The position numbers were made by a program, and so were the translations under genes. Under the pieces are notes generated by a model that saw nothing but the letters and a program-made list of their open reading frames with translations, was not told the DNA's origin and ran no database searches. From a virus: a DNA stretch of 28,914 nucleotides. The stretch is from IMG/VR virus record IMGVR_UViG_3300037119_005840, positions 1 to 28,914 of that record. One strand, given 5' to 3'. Shown in pieces: positions 6,622 through 13,577 of this stretch. How positions within the stretch are numbered: the stretch's first letter is position 1; every line of letters begins with the position of its first letter.

Positions 6622-7064
6622 TGTGTCCCGTCTGCGGGCGTCCGTTGAAGACGAGGAACGCGCGGACATGTGGCCGTGCTTCCTGCGTTCGGGAACGGAT
6701 GTCCGAGGGAGGGAGACAGGGTGGACTCTACGGGCCTCGCAACCCGCTGCGAGGAGCGGACCACCAGAACCACAAGGGGACAGAGATTACGTACGGGGCA
6801 GCTCACTACCGGGCACGGATCGTGCTGAAAGACCAACCGTGTTCGATGGCGGATGGGACGTGTGTGAAGCGGCTTCATGTTGCTTTCAGGCATGACGCTC
6901 CGGTGGAGTTCGTTCGCATAGATCCAGATCGAGGCCCGTTCTACGTAGGTCCGGCTCCCGAGAACGGATACATGCGTCTCTGCTCGCATCACCACGCGAT
7001 ATACGACGGAGCCGGGCTTCGCCGAAAGAGAGACCCAGCCGGACGCTACGAGGAGGGGAACTGA
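6621..7064 (+). CDS. HNH-like zinc-finger nuclease
   Basis: The 147-residue product opens with a zinc-finger pattern (CPVCGRPLKTRNARTCGRAS, then Cys), followed by ITYGAAHYRARIVLKDQPCS and ends with YMRLCSHHHAIYDG. The order Y-x-x-AH-x-x-x, Cys pair, and C-x-x-HH-x-x-YD is that of a group of phage HNH endonucleases in which the last motif is usually C-x-x-C-H-x-x-x-D. The second Cys of the last motif is replaced by His, so catalytic activity is uncertain. ATG 6621 overlaps the upstream TGA; GTG 6618 is possible. Confidence 0.6.
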   Translation: MCPVCGRPLKTRNARTCGRASCVRERMSEGGRQGGLYGPRNPLRGADHQNHKGTEITYGAAHYRARIVLKDQPCSMADGTCVKRLHVAFRHDAPVEFVRIDPDRGPFYVGPAPENGYMRLCSHHHAIYDGAGLRRKRDPAGRYEEGN

Positions 7065-7216
7065 TGACGAGACGAGGTCTGGCTGTGGCGATCGCCGTGA
7101 CGCTGTTGAGCATCGCGGCGCTGGTCGCGCTCACCTGGTGGGAGTACCGCAACGGGATGTCCCCGGCGATGGATGACGTGGCCCTCGGATGGTCGCTTGT
7201 CAGACCCGGGTGGTAA
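7064..7216 (+). CDS. Small membrane protein (50 aa)
   Basis: The 50-residue product has a short basic start (MTRRG), one hydrophobic helix (LAVAIAVTLLSIAALVALTW) and a polar C-terminal tail (WWEYRNGM...). It has either a single membrane span or an uncleaved signal anchor. GAGGAGGGG precedes the ATG, which overlaps the upstream stop as ATGA. It is last of the 3940-7216 chain, and the 7217 palindrome starts at the very next base after its stop. No family is recognised. Confidence 0.6.
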   Translation: MTRRGLAVAIAVTLLSIAALVALTWWEYRNGMSPAMDDVALGWSLVRPGW

Positions 7217-7231
7217 CGTACCTGGTACGGA
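7211..7231 (+). promoter_or_regulatory. Second palindrome CGTACCTGGTACG with promoter-like elements
   Basis: The 13-bp palindrome is at 7217-7229, identical to that at 3919. It overlaps two possible extended -10 boxes, TGGTAACGT (7211-7219) and TGGTACGGA (7223-7231), and lies 26 bases before the ATG of the TIGR03299 gene. No -35 at standard spacing is seen. Operator plus promoter is the likely reading. Confidence 0.5.
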
Positions 7232-7255
7232 ACGATCCCACGAAAGGGGACGGGA

Positions 7256-8260
7256 ATGAGCAGGGAAACGGCAGAGTGGTTGAACACCCAGACGCTGATC
7301 GGTTTCACCGACAAGCGCGGTGAGGCGTGGCACTATCAGGAGGCGCTGCAGGGCGACGAGCCGAACCACTACGCGGGGGCCATCCCCGTCGAAGACGTCG
7401 AGCGGCGCCTCTTCAACTGGGAGGCCGAGTCCGAGCCGGTCTACGTGAACCGCAACGGCGAGTTCGTCGCCATCCCGAACCGTCAGGCGATCTCCGCCAA
7501 CGACGACGGCTCCGTCCTCGGGATCTTCGCCGACGGCTACCGGGCGCACCAGTACAAGCCCTGGTTGCTCGACAACGTCGCATCGATCCTGGACGCCGAG
7601 CTTTCCATTGGATCGGCCGGGCTGCTCAAGCGCCGCGGTCAGGCGTGGGTCTCGGTCGAGGTGCCGGACAACATCGTCACGCCGGAGGGCGTCGAGTTCC
7701 GTCCGCACCTGATCGCGTGCACGTCGTTCGACGGATCGCTCGCGACCACCTACAAGCCCGCGGTCACGCTGCCGGTCTGCGACAACACGCTTCGTGCCGG
7801 ACTCAACGAGACCGGGAGTGTGTTCCGTCTGAAGCACTCGACGAACAGCCTGGGCCGGATCACCGACGCGCGCGAAGCACTCGGCATCGTCTACTCGACG
7901 GCCGACGACTTCTCCGCCGAGGTCGCCCGCCTCTGCAACACCGAGGTCGACGACAAGATCTGGGCCAAGCTGCTCGACGTGATCGCGCCGCTGCCCGAGG
8001 AAGAGGGCCGCAAGCGCACCCTCGCACTCAACAAGCAGGATGCGCTGTTCGCGCTCTACCGGAACGACGACCGCGTCGCGCCCTGGAAGGGCACCGCGTT
8101 CGGCGTCCTGCAGGCGTTCAACACCTACGAGCACCACGTCAAGGGAGCGCGCGGCGGCAGCGTCGTCCAGCGGAACCGCGAGGCGGCGCTGACCGGCTCG
8201 ATCGCCAAGGAGGACGCTCGCGTCCTGGCGGAGCTGGAGAAGCTCCTGGTCAAGGTCTAA
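7256..8260 (+). CDS. Phage/plasmid-like protein, TIGR03299 / DUF932 family
   Basis: The 334-residue protein matches the phage/plasmid-like TIGR03299 family in length and layout. It has an N-terminal AEWLNTQTLIGFTDKRGEAW and IPVEDVERRLFNWEAESEPV, then a central GIFADGYRAHQYKPW followed by a long beta-rich DUF932 core, and a C-terminal EHHVKGARGGSVVQRNREAA. The family is common on phages and plasmids of actinobacteria, but its biochemical role is unknown. It probably has its own promoter at the 7217 palindrome, with AAGGGG before the start, and is followed by a strong terminator at 8267, so it is likely a single-gene unit expressed at high level. Confidence 0.85.
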   Translation: MSRETAEWLNTQTLIGFTDKRGEAWHYQEALQGDEPNHYAGAIPVEDVERRLFNWEAESEPVYVNRNGEFVAIPNRQAISANDDGSVLGIFADGYRAHQYKPWLLDNVASILDAELSIGSAGLLKRRGQAWVSVEVPDNIVTPEGVEFRPHLIACTSFDGSLATTYKPAVTLPVCDNTLRAGLNETGSVFRLKHSTNSLGRITDAREALGIVYSTADDFSAEVARLCNTEVDDKIWAKLLDVIAPLPEEEGRKRTLALNKQDALFALYRNDDRVAPWKGTAFGVLQAFNTYEHHVKGARGGSVVQRNREAALTGSIAKEDARVLAELEKLLVKV

Positions 8261-8266
8261 CAAGCG

Positions 8267-8300
8267 GGAGGGGCGGGGCTGTCAGACCCCCCGCCCCTCC
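8267..8300 (+). terminator. Rho-independent terminator after TIGR03299 gene
   Basis: GGAGGGGCGGGG (8267-8278) pairs perfectly with CCCCGCCCCTCC (8289-8300) around a 10-base loop, followed by the T-rich TTCCTTCT. It begins six bases after the TAA of the upstream gene. Confidence 0.85.
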
Positions 8301-8321
8301 TTCCTTCTGGAAGGAAACGCG

Positions 8322-8618
8322 ATGGAGAATCTCTCACGAGCACGGCTCACGAAGCTGCTCCGCGTCGAGGCCGACGGCGACGAGGAGTGGGTGAGCGGTG
8401 CGAAGAGCATGGTCGATCAGTGGGTCGCGCGCGGGGACGGCGTCGCCGTGTACCGCAACGAAGACCTCGGACACGCCGAGATGGGGCGGATGCGTTTCGT
8501 CTCGTTCGGCGGTCCGGCGGCACAGTTCCGGGATCCTCCGCCCGCACGTCTGCCCGACTTCCCCGACGAGATCAACTGGCGCTACGTACTGTTCGGTCTC
8601 TACCGGAAAGAGGCGTGA
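8322..8618 (+). CDS. Hypothetical protein
   Basis: The 98-residue product starts MENLSRARLTKLLRVEADGD and ends INWRYVLFGLYRKEA. GGAAGGAAA lies just before the ATG. It is the first gene after the 8267 terminator, and no convincing promoter is visible in the short gap, so it may depend on readthrough. No family or motif is recognised. Confidence 0.7.
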   Translation: MENLSRARLTKLLRVEADGDEEWVSGAKSMVDQWVARGDGVAVYRNEDLGHAEMGRMRFVSFGGPAAQFRDPPPARLPDFPDEINWRYVLFGLYRKEA

Positions 8619-8773
8619 TGGCACGGAAGGCGACCAATCTGGAGTCCACGTACACACGGCTGCTTCTGCTTGAGCTGATCCTCCTGCTGGTCCGCAAGGG
8701 CGTGCTGACCAAGGTGGAAGCGCTCGGGATGCACGACAAGGTGGACACCGAGATGAAGGAACGGGGGCTGTGA
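8618..8773 (+). CDS. Small helical protein
   Basis: The 51-residue product has a leucine-rich helix (YTRLLLLELILLLVRKGVLT) followed by a charged tail. The helix carries charged residues and is more likely an oligomerisation helix than a membrane span, though a peripheral membrane role is possible. ATG 8618 shares its A with the upstream TGA. Confidence 0.6.
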   Translation: MARKATNLESTYTRLLLLELILLLVRKGVLTKVEALGMHDKVDTEMKERGL

Positions 8774-8964
8774 TGGCGATGGGAGTACCAAACGGAGTTC
8801 GCTATACGTTCGAGGTCACCGTCTATGCGGCTCTCGAGGAACAGGCCGTGCAGGTGCTGGAGCAGCGTCTCGCGCCCGTGAAGGATCTCGGGGATCCCAC
8901 CGAGCCGGGCGCGACGCCGTTCCCCTACATCCTGGACTGGAAGAGGGAGCCTCGCCGTGGATAG
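8773..8964 (+). CDS. Hypothetical protein
   Basis: The 63-residue product (MAMGVPNGVRYTFEVTVYAA...) has a beta-strand/helix pattern and ends ILDWKREPRRG. ATG 8773 overlaps the upstream TGA by one base, and GTG 8770 is an alternative. No family is recognised. Confidence 0.6.
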   Translation: MAMGVPNGVRYTFEVTVYAALEEQAVQVLEQRLAPVKDLGDPTEPGATPFPYILDWKREPRRG

Positions 8965-9259
8965 ACAAGCCGAGATCACGGTGATGTCGATCGCGCTGCT
9001 GATGTTGCAAGACGCCGACAAGCAACGCGTACAGGACGCCTACGCGTCCGGCGCGAAGGTGCCGTGGTACACGTTCGACGCGCTGGCCGATGCGTTCCGC
9101 GCAGGTGGTGTAGACCCGAACGCACCCGCGCTCGGGAACAGGCAAGCCCTGGATGCGGACCTTGCCGAAGACGAGGCGCTCGTGGCGGAGCGCGTCGAGA
9201 TCGAGCACGACCAGGAGCTGGATCGCAAGCTCCGCGAACGTCCCAAGGAGGGCACATGA
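8957..9259 (+). CDS. Hypothetical helical protein
   Basis: The 100-residue product begins MDRQAEITVMSIALLMLQDA and is helical, with an acidic and then mixed-charge C-terminal half (EDEALVAERVEIEHDQELDR). GTG 8957 overlaps the previous gene by 8 bases and has GAGGGAG upstream. No family is recognised. Confidence 0.65.
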   Translation: MDRQAEITVMSIALLMLQDADKQRVQDAYASGAKVPWYTFDALADAFRAGGVDPNAPALGNRQALDADLAEDEALVAERVEIEHDQELDRKLRERPKEGT

Positions 9260-9591
9260 CCAAGAGAGCGAAAGCGTTCAAGGAGATGCCGACCGAGCAC
9301 CTGAAGTGCCGGTCGCTCGGGCACGCCTGGGAGATCCAGCTCGTGACGGTCGAACGACCCGACGGGCTGCAGTGCTACCGCGTGGCGCTCGAGTGCATGC
9401 GGTGTCGGACCGAGCGGAGCGATCTTGTTCCGGCGGGTGTCGACGAGGACGCACCGTTCATGTTCACTCGCGGGTACCGCTACGCCGACGGCTACATGGT
9501 CGAAGACCTCAAGGGCTGGGGCGGCGCCTCGCTGCTCAAGCGCAACGCGCGCAACGTGTTGTTCCAGCGACTGAAGGTGAGGAAGACGTGA
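9256..9591 (+). CDS. Zinc-ribbon-like protein
   Basis: The 111-residue product contains LKCRSLGHAWE and, about 25 residues later, ALECMRCRTERSD. A Cys with a GHxW followed by CxxC is a recurrent zinc-binding layout in small actinophage proteins. The C-terminal half (GGASLLKRNARNVLFQRLKV) is basic. ATG 9256 overlaps the upstream stop as ATGA, with AAGGAGG ahead of it. Nucleic-acid binding is plausible but unproven. Confidence 0.7.
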   Translation: MTKRAKAFKEMPTEHLKCRSLGHAWEIQLVTVERPDGLQCYRVALECMRCRTERSDLVPAGVDEDAPFMFTRGYRYADGYMVEDLKGWGGASLLKRNARNVLFQRLKVRKT

Positions 9592-9764
9592 TGAAGATCC
9601 GGATGTACATCGCCTGGTTCCGCGGCGCGACCGTGCTGCAGACACCGGACCGCGACGGCTACGCGGCACTGAGAGGTTCCGGCGATGGCTACGAGGAGTG
9701 GGCCGAGCGCCTGATCGCCAAGGGCTGGCACCGTTGGTACCCGAACCCGAAGGAGAAGCGATGA
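9591..9764 (+). CDS. Hypothetical protein
   Basis: The 57-residue product (MKIRMYIAWFRGATVLQTPD...) is rich in Trp and Tyr and ends in a basic KEKR tail. ATG 9591 shares its A with the upstream TGA. No family is recognised. Confidence 0.6.
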   Translation: MKIRMYIAWFRGATVLQTPDRDGYAALRGSGDGYEEWAERLIAKGWHRWYPNPKEKR

Positions 9765-9967
9765 CGACGAAGCTGCTCGAAGTGGTGATCTGCGACATCT
9801 GCCCGAAGGACCGTCCGGCGGTCGCGCACGTCGAGATCGATGTGTGCAAGCGCCACGACGAGATGCTCTCCGAGCGAGCTGCAGAATCTGGATACGTTTG
9901 CGATGAGTGCGGGCGTGTGTTCACGACGCCGGGCGGTCTCGCGCACCACCAGACGGTGAAGCACTAG
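9761..9967 (+). CDS. C2H2 zinc-finger protein
   Basis: The 68-residue product ends with a textbook C2H2 finger: C47-x2-C50-x3-F54-x5-L60-x2-H63-x4-H68, within YVCDECGRVFTTPGGLAHHQ. The N-terminal half has another possible metal site, C11-x2-C14 with C29-x2-H32. Classical C2H2 fingers are rare in bacteria but known in actinophage and Ros-like proteins. DNA or protein binding by one finger is inferred. ATG 9761 overlaps the upstream stop as ATGA, with AAGGAG upstream. Confidence 0.75.
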   Translation: MTTKLLEVVICDICPKDRPAVAHVEIDVCKRHDEMLSERAAESGYVCDECGRVFTTPGGLAHHQTVKH

Positions 9968-10216
9968 ATGTTCGGCAAGAAGAAGGGGCCGACGCTGCAC
10001 CGGGTGACGGTGAGTGCCACCTATCAGATCGGCAACGGCGAGAGAGACGGCGGTCTCTCCGAGAGCCTATGGACTATGACCTGCTCGGGATGCGGGTGGC
10101 GCTCGTCGTCGGGGTTCCTGCACACCGCGCAGAAGGCAACCCGGGAACACCTCGGGCTGCCGGTCGATTGGGACTCGACCGAGATCGAAGTGATCGGGAT
10201 GGTGGAAGACGAATGA
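9968..10216 (+). CDS. Small CxxC protein
   Basis: The 82-residue product starts MFGKKKGPTLHRVTVSATYQ and has one Cys pair in TMTCSGCGWRSSSG, followed by HTAQKATREHLGL. A CxxC with downstream His residues could bind zinc. It starts on the base after the C2H2 gene stop, so the two are probably coupled. Function is unknown. Confidence 0.65.
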   Translation: MFGKKKGPTLHRVTVSATYQIGNGERDGGLSESLWTMTCSGCGWRSSSGFLHTAQKATREHLGLPVDWDSTEIEVIGMVEDE

Positions 10217-10404
10217 TGCTGGTGAGTCAGGACGAGGACATCGTCGTGGTGGTGATGAACACCGCCGAGGCCGGGGAGCTGGAGCTTGCGCTGGGGAAGC
10301 TGATGACCGAGTCCGATAGCGTCTACCAGCTCTACGCCAACCTCCGGGAGATCGATCACACCGTGTCTGATACGGTACCGAACGACGAGCAGAAGGAGGC
10401 ATGA
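10213..10404 (+). CDS. Hypothetical protein
   Basis: The 63-residue acidic product (MMLVSQDEDIVVVVMNTAEA...) has a strand followed by a helix. It has two tandem ATGs at 10213 and 10216, of which the first overlaps the upstream stop. No family is recognised. Confidence 0.6.
   Translation: MMLVSQDEDIVVVVMNTAEAGELELALGKLMTESDSVYQLYANLREIDHTVSDTVPNDEQKEA
10368..10376 (+). promoter_or_regulatory. Extended -10 element (TGATACGGT), intragenic
   Basis: TGATACGGT lies inside the end of the 10213 gene and 30 bases before ATG 10407, the same spacing as similar elements before 1739, 13578 and 21705. ACCGT and ACGGT flank it as a small inverted repeat, and CGGTACCG follows directly. No -35 is visible. 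Confidence 0.35.
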
Positions 10405-10406
10405 CC

Positions 10407-10553
10407 ATGCCACGGGCAAGCATCGAGGAACGGCTGCAGAAGGAGATCCAGAAGGTCGACGTGAAGATCCAGAAGCTCGAGATCGACAAGAAGGATCTGC
10501 TCGAGGAGCGCGAGAAGCTCGTGAAAGCTCGCGACGCGCTGGGACCGGAGTGA
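10407..10553 (+). CDS. Small coiled-coil protein (48 aa)
   Basis: After a short MPRAS start the whole product is a charged heptad-like helix (IEERLQKEIQKVDVKIQKLE, then IDKKDLLEEREKLVKARDAL). It should form a coiled-coil dimer. I chose ATG 10407 because AAGGAGG ends seven bases upstream; ATG 10401 is in frame but only one base from that site. No family is recognised. Confidence 0.6.
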   Translation: MPRASIEERLQKEIQKVDVKIQKLEIDKKDLLEEREKLVKARDALGPE

Positions 10554-10834
10554 TGCCGCGGATGACGGAATGGCCGGTGTACCAGATCACGTTCATCGAG
10601 GGCACCGTCGTGGACATTCTGGCATCCGGGATCGGGTCGGCGATCATCGATGCGTGCGTTATCGCCAACGGGACGCCGGAAGCGGTCCCGCTCTCGTTGG
10701 GGATCTCCGACATCGTCGAGGTCCGTCAGCTCGGGTCGGTCTACATCTCGCCGTCGGTCGCGACGGTCACCGCCAAGCCCGACAGCCCCGATGTCTACGA
10801 CCTGACCCGAAGGGGACCATATGACGGTAACTGA
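10553..10834 (+). CDS. Hypothetical protein
   Basis: The 93-residue product (MPRMTEWPVYQITFIEGTVV...) looks like a small alpha/beta domain. ATG 10553 shares its A with the upstream TGA, and GTG 10550 is an alternative. No motif is recognised. Confidence 0.65.
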   Translation: MPRMTEWPVYQITFIEGTVVDILASGIGSAIIDACVIANGTPEAVPLSLGISDIVEVRQLGSVYISPSVATVTAKPDSPDVYDLTRRGPYDGN

Positions 10835-11018
10835 GAAAGATCTCGCGAGACAGTCGGCAGCGGTCCGCAAGGACGAGGAGAAACGGCGGTTGGACTACGC
10901 CAAGCTGGTCGACATGATCCGCATGGCGAACGCACAGGACGAGGCGTTGAGTTACGATCGGATCGCGAAGTCGACCGAACTCTCCAAGACGCAGGTTCAA
11001 CGAATCCTTGGGCGGTAG
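10821..11018 (+). CDS. Small HTH DNA-binding protein
   Basis: The 65-residue product ends in a helix-turn-helix: LSYDRIAKSTELSKTQVQRI, resembling the HTH at the end of sigma or resolvase-type proteins. The N-terminal half is a charged helix. AAGGGGA lies before the ATG, and it overlaps the upstream gene by 14 bases. It sits directly before the structured region and DNA polymerase gene, so it could regulate replication genes. That is inference. Confidence 0.65.
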   Translation: MTVTEKDLARQSAAVRKDEEKRRLDYAKLVDMIRMANAQDEALSYDRIAKSTELSKTQVQRILGR

Positions 11019-11024
11019 CTCATG

Positions 11025-11030
11025 TATGCT
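11025..11030 (+). promoter_or_regulatory. Candidate -10 box (TATGCT)
   Basis: TATGCT lies right after the HTH gene stop. A start site about seven bases downstream (around 11037) would place the transcript 5' end just before the long inverted repeat at 11043. No standard -35 is visible. Confidence 0.35.
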
Positions 11031-11042
11031 TCGACGCAGCAT

Positions 11043-11137
11043 AGAGACGGCACCTGCCTAGCCCTCGGGTTCGCGCGCGGTTCTCGCCCAGGCCGCAGAG
11101 AACAACTTCCCGGGTTAGCGGACCAGGTGCCGTCTCT
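11043..11137 (+). ncRNA. Structured RNA element or 5' leader before DNA polymerase
   Basis: AGAGACGGCACCTG (11043-11056) is the exact reverse complement of CAGGTGCCGTCTCT (11124-11137), a perfect 14-bp stem. Nested inside are CTAGCCC (11058-11064) with GGGTTAG (11112-11118), 7 bp including one G-U, and GTTCTC (11080-11085) with GAGAAC (11098-11103), extended by GC/GC past a one-base bulge. The fold ends seven bases before the polymerase ATG, and the only Shine-Dalgarno-like AGGTG there is locked in the outer stem. It could be a translational control element, a free small RNA, or a DNA hairpin at an origin. The strand also has a 41-codon open frame (11022-11147) ending ATGA on the polymerase start, so a tiny coupled gene is another reading. 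Confidence 0.45.
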
Positions 11138-11143
11138 CATTCC

Positions 11144-12853
11144 ATGACCGAGCTGGTGCTGGTCGATTCGGTTACCGAGGTCGAGGCGTTCCTGCGGTGG
11201 CTGTCGGAGCGGCGCCCGATCCTCGCCTTTGACTTGGAAACATCTGGCCTCGATCCCTACCGCGATGTGATCCGGCTCGCGCAGTTCGGCGATGCGGAGA
11301 CCGGGTGGGCGATCCCGTACCGGGACTGGCGCGGTGTGGTGCGCCACGCGCTCGAGATCTATGACCGGCCGCTCGGTTCGTGGAACGGGAAGTTCGACGT
11401 GTCGTTCCTCGAGCGCGACGGGCTGACGGTCGACCGTCACCTCGTGCACGACGGCATGACGATGGCGCACCTGTTTGATTCCCACGGGCCGAAGGCGCTC
11501 AAGCCCGCGGCGAACTTCTACCTCGCCTCCGGCTCGGACCAATCCCAGGTCATGCTCAAGGAAGCGATGAAGCACAACGGCTGGGACTGGGCAACGGTCC
11601 CGGAGACGTTTGAGACCTACTGGCTCTACGGCGCGATGGACACGGTGCTCACCGCGCGCGTGATCGAGCACCTGTGGCCCAAGATCCAGCCCTACCGGGA
11701 CGCCTATGACCTCGAGCGCGACGTGACCTGGGTGCTGCTGGACATGGAGCAGCGCGGCGCCCGCATCGACCCGGTCTACTGCGAGAAGCAGTACGAGGAG
11801 CTGACCGGCGAACTGGAGGAGATCCGCGCGCGGTGGCCGGGACTCGACATCCTGTCCACCACTCAGATCCGGATGCAGCTCGAAGCCGAGGGGTTCGCCT
11901 CGGCGTTCACCAAGAAGACCGAGAAGGGCAACATCGCGGTCGATGACGAGGTGCTCGCACGGATCGATCACCCGCTCGCGCAGGACTGTCGCCGCGCACG
12001 GCAGTGTTCGAAGTGGACGTCCTCCTACTTCGGCGCGTTCCTACGCTACGCGGTCGATGACATCGTTCACTGCAATGTGAACCCGCTCGGGGCGGAGAAG
12101 ACCGGCCGCATGTCGATCTCGAGACCGTCGATGCAGAACCTCCCGCGGCTCAAGCTCGTCCGGGATGCGTTCATCCCGCGCGACGGGAACCGGATCGTGC
12201 TGACTGACTATCAAGCGCAGGAAACCCGGCTGATCGCGCACTTCGCGAACGAGGCCGCGATGATCGCGGCGTTCCACGCCGGGGTCGACATCCACCGGTT
12301 CGTCGCCGAGATGGTCTACAAGGTGGCGACCGAGGCGGTGACGCCGGACCAGCGCTACCGCGCGAAGACCTGCGGGCACGCGCGCAACTACGGCGCCAAC
12401 GCCGAGAAGCTCGCGTTCGCCGCGAACATCGGTCTGGCCGAGGGGCGCGGGTTTGTGGAGCGCTATGACGCCGCGTTCCCCGGGATCCCGGTGTTCAACG
12501 CCAAGGTGGTGCACACGGTGTATGACCGCGAGGAGGACGGCTACGGGCACCTGATGTCCTACGGCGGCCGGAAGATCCGGGTGCCGGTCTCCAAGGCGTA
12601 CGCGGGCACAAACTGGCTGGTGCAGGGTTCGGGTTCCGACGCGCTCAAGAAGGGTCTCGTGAACGCCGACCGGATGGGGATCGCGCAGTTCGCGGTGCTG
12701 CCCGAGCACGACGAGGTCGTCTGGGATATCCCGATCCCGGTGATCGATGAGGTGCTGCCCGAGATCCATGAAGCGTTCGAGCATGATGACCTCGCGGTGC
12801 CGTTGCCGATCGAGGAGAAGATCGTGGAGAGGTGGGGCGACGCCTATGTCTGA
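11144..12853 (+). CDS. Family A DNA polymerase (PolA-like) with 3'-5' exonuclease
   Basis: The 569-residue enzyme lacks the 5' nuclease domain of cellular Pol I, as usual in phages. The exonuclease domain is intact by motif: AFDLETSG (Asp30, Glu32), SWNGKFDVSF (Asn81, Asp85), and YGAMD (Tyr162, Asp166). In the polymerase domain EKTGRMSISRPSMQNLP matches the T-G-R and QNLP region, motif A is TDYQAQETRL (Asp355), and motif C is PEHDEVV (His522, Asp523, Glu524). In the O-helix R404-x3-K408-x3-H412-x3-Y416-G aligns with Arg754, Lys758, Phe762 and Tyr766 of E. coli Pol I, so the Phe/Tyr sugar-selection position is His. It would be the replicative polymerase. The ATG has no clear ribosome-binding site and follows the 11043-11137 structure. 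Confidence 0.95.
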   Translation: MTELVLVDSVTEVEAFLRWLSERRPILAFDLETSGLDPYRDVIRLAQFGDAETGWAIPYRDWRGVVRHALEIYDRPLGSWNGKFDVSFLERDGLTVDRHLVHDGMTMAHLFDSHGPKALKPAANFYLASGSDQSQVMLKEAMKHNGWDWATVPETFETYWLYGAMDTVLTARVIEHLWPKIQPYRDAYDLERDVTWVLLDMEQRGARIDPVYCEKQYEELTGELEEIRARWPGLDILSTTQIRMQLEAEGFASAFTKKTEKGNIAVDDEVLARIDHPLAQDCRRARQCSKWTSSYFGAFLRYAVDDIVHCNVNPLGAEKTGRMSISRPSMQNLPRLKLVRDAFIPRDGNRIVLTDYQAQETRLIAHFANEAAMIAAFHAGVDIHRFVAEMVYKVATEAVTPDQRYRAKTCGHARNYGANAEKLAFAANIGLAEGRGFVERYDAAFPGIPVFNAKVVHTVYDREEDGYGHLMSYGGRKIRVPVSKAYAGTNWLVQGSGSDALKKGLVNADRMGIAQFAVLPEHDEVVWDIPIPVIDEVLPEIHEAFEHDDLAVPLPIEEKIVERWGDAYV

Positions 12854-13115
12854 GATCGACAGCTCGTGGTACGACGCATATGAGGAGCTGGCCCGGGTGC
12901 TCGGGATCGAGGAGTTCGACTCGACCGACGAGGTGGTCGCCGCCGCGCAGAAGCTGCGGACCGAGCGCGACGTTGCGACCGGCGCGGCGTCGATGGATGT
13001 GGCCGCGGTGACGCTGGCGGATCTGCGGACCGAGAACGCCAAGCTCACCGCGCGGCTGGAGGTGCTCGAACGCCAGGCCGCCTACCGCGCTGCGCGCGGG
13101 ATGGACGAATCGTGA
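12846..13115 (+). CDS. Small protein with C-terminal coiled coil
   Basis: The 89-residue product (MSEIDSSWYDAYEELARVLG...) has an acidic helical N-terminus and a coiled-coil-like C-terminal half (ADLRTENAKLTARLEVLERQ). It overlaps the polymerase gene by 8 bases and the resolvase gene by 4, so it is coupled to replication functions. No family is recognised. Confidence 0.7.
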   Translation: MSEIDSSWYDAYEELARVLGIEEFDSTDEVVAAAQKLRTERDVATGAASMDVAAVTLADLRTENAKLTARLEVLERQAAYRAARGMDES

Positions 13116-13543
13116 TCATCGCCTGCGATCCGGGAAAGGTTACGGGGATCGCGACGTATTGGTCGGGGTCGGTGTCCTCGATGCAGGAACCAACGTGGTA
13201 CGCGATCGATCGGATCTGGGCGATGCTGGGGGCGCCCTCGATGCCGGTGTCCACGATCGTGTGCGAGGCGTATGTGGTCACCGCCGCCACGCTGCGAAAG
13301 ACGCGGCAGTACGACGCGCTCGAGTCGATCGGGGCGCTACGGTGGATGGCGAACAAGCACCACATCGAGTTCGTGTTGCAGACACCGGCCGATGCGAAGC
13401 GGTTCGCCGACGACGCGAAGCTCAAGGCCGCGGGCTGGTACTTCCCGACGCCGGGCGGTCACGCCAACGACGCCGCGCGCCACCTGATGCTCTACCTCGC
13501 GAGGAATGACGTTGAGCTGTTCAAGCGTGTCATAGCGGGGTGA
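13112..13543 (+). CDS. RuvC-like Holliday junction resolvase
   Basis: The 143-residue product shows the RNase H-fold resolvase pattern: first acidic residue in ACDPGKVTGIA (Asp6), second in VCEAY (Glu52), and the C-terminal HANDAARHLMLYL with Asp120 and His117/His124. RuvC-type phage enzymes resolve branched DNA before packaging. The length fits the small phage RuvC group. GTG 13112 overlaps the upstream stop as GTGA. It lies between polymerase and helicase genes, as expected. Confidence 0.85.
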   Translation: MIIACDPGKVTGIATYWSGSVSSMQEPTWYAIDRIWAMLGAPSMPVSTIVCEAYVVTAATLRKTRQYDALESIGALRWMANKHHIEFVLQTPADAKRFADDAKLKAAGWYFPTPGGHANDAARHLMLYLARNDVELFKRVIAG

Positions 13544-13549
13544 TAGGGT
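13541..13549 (+). promoter_or_regulatory. Extended -10 element (TGATAGGGT)
   Basis: TGATAGGGT begins within the stop codon of the resolvase gene and lies 28 bases before the helicase ATG. TTCAAG at 13520-13525 is a weak -35 at 18-base spacing. It belongs to the recurring TGNTANGGT set. Confidence 0.4.
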
Positions 13550-13577
13550 CGGCCGGTACTGGGCGAAAGGATATGCA

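Noticed and set aside
7046-8263. Minus-strand open frame of 405 codons opposite the TIGR03299 gene
   Set aside because: It is a codon-bias shadow; the plus-strand product matches a known family and has start signals and a terminator.
11057-11123. Possible tRNA inside the structured element (GGGTTCGCGCG resembles a T-loop)
   Set aside because: No acceptor-stem, D-arm or anticodon arm of proper length can be drawn, and the sequence does not keep the GGTTCRANNCC pattern.
11022-11147. 41-codon open frame ending ATGA on the polymerase start
   Set aside because: It uses several rare codons (AGA, TTA, CTA), has a weak ribosome-binding site and contains a perfect 14-bp inverted repeat, so RNA structure explains it better. 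It is not excluded and is mentioned in the findings.
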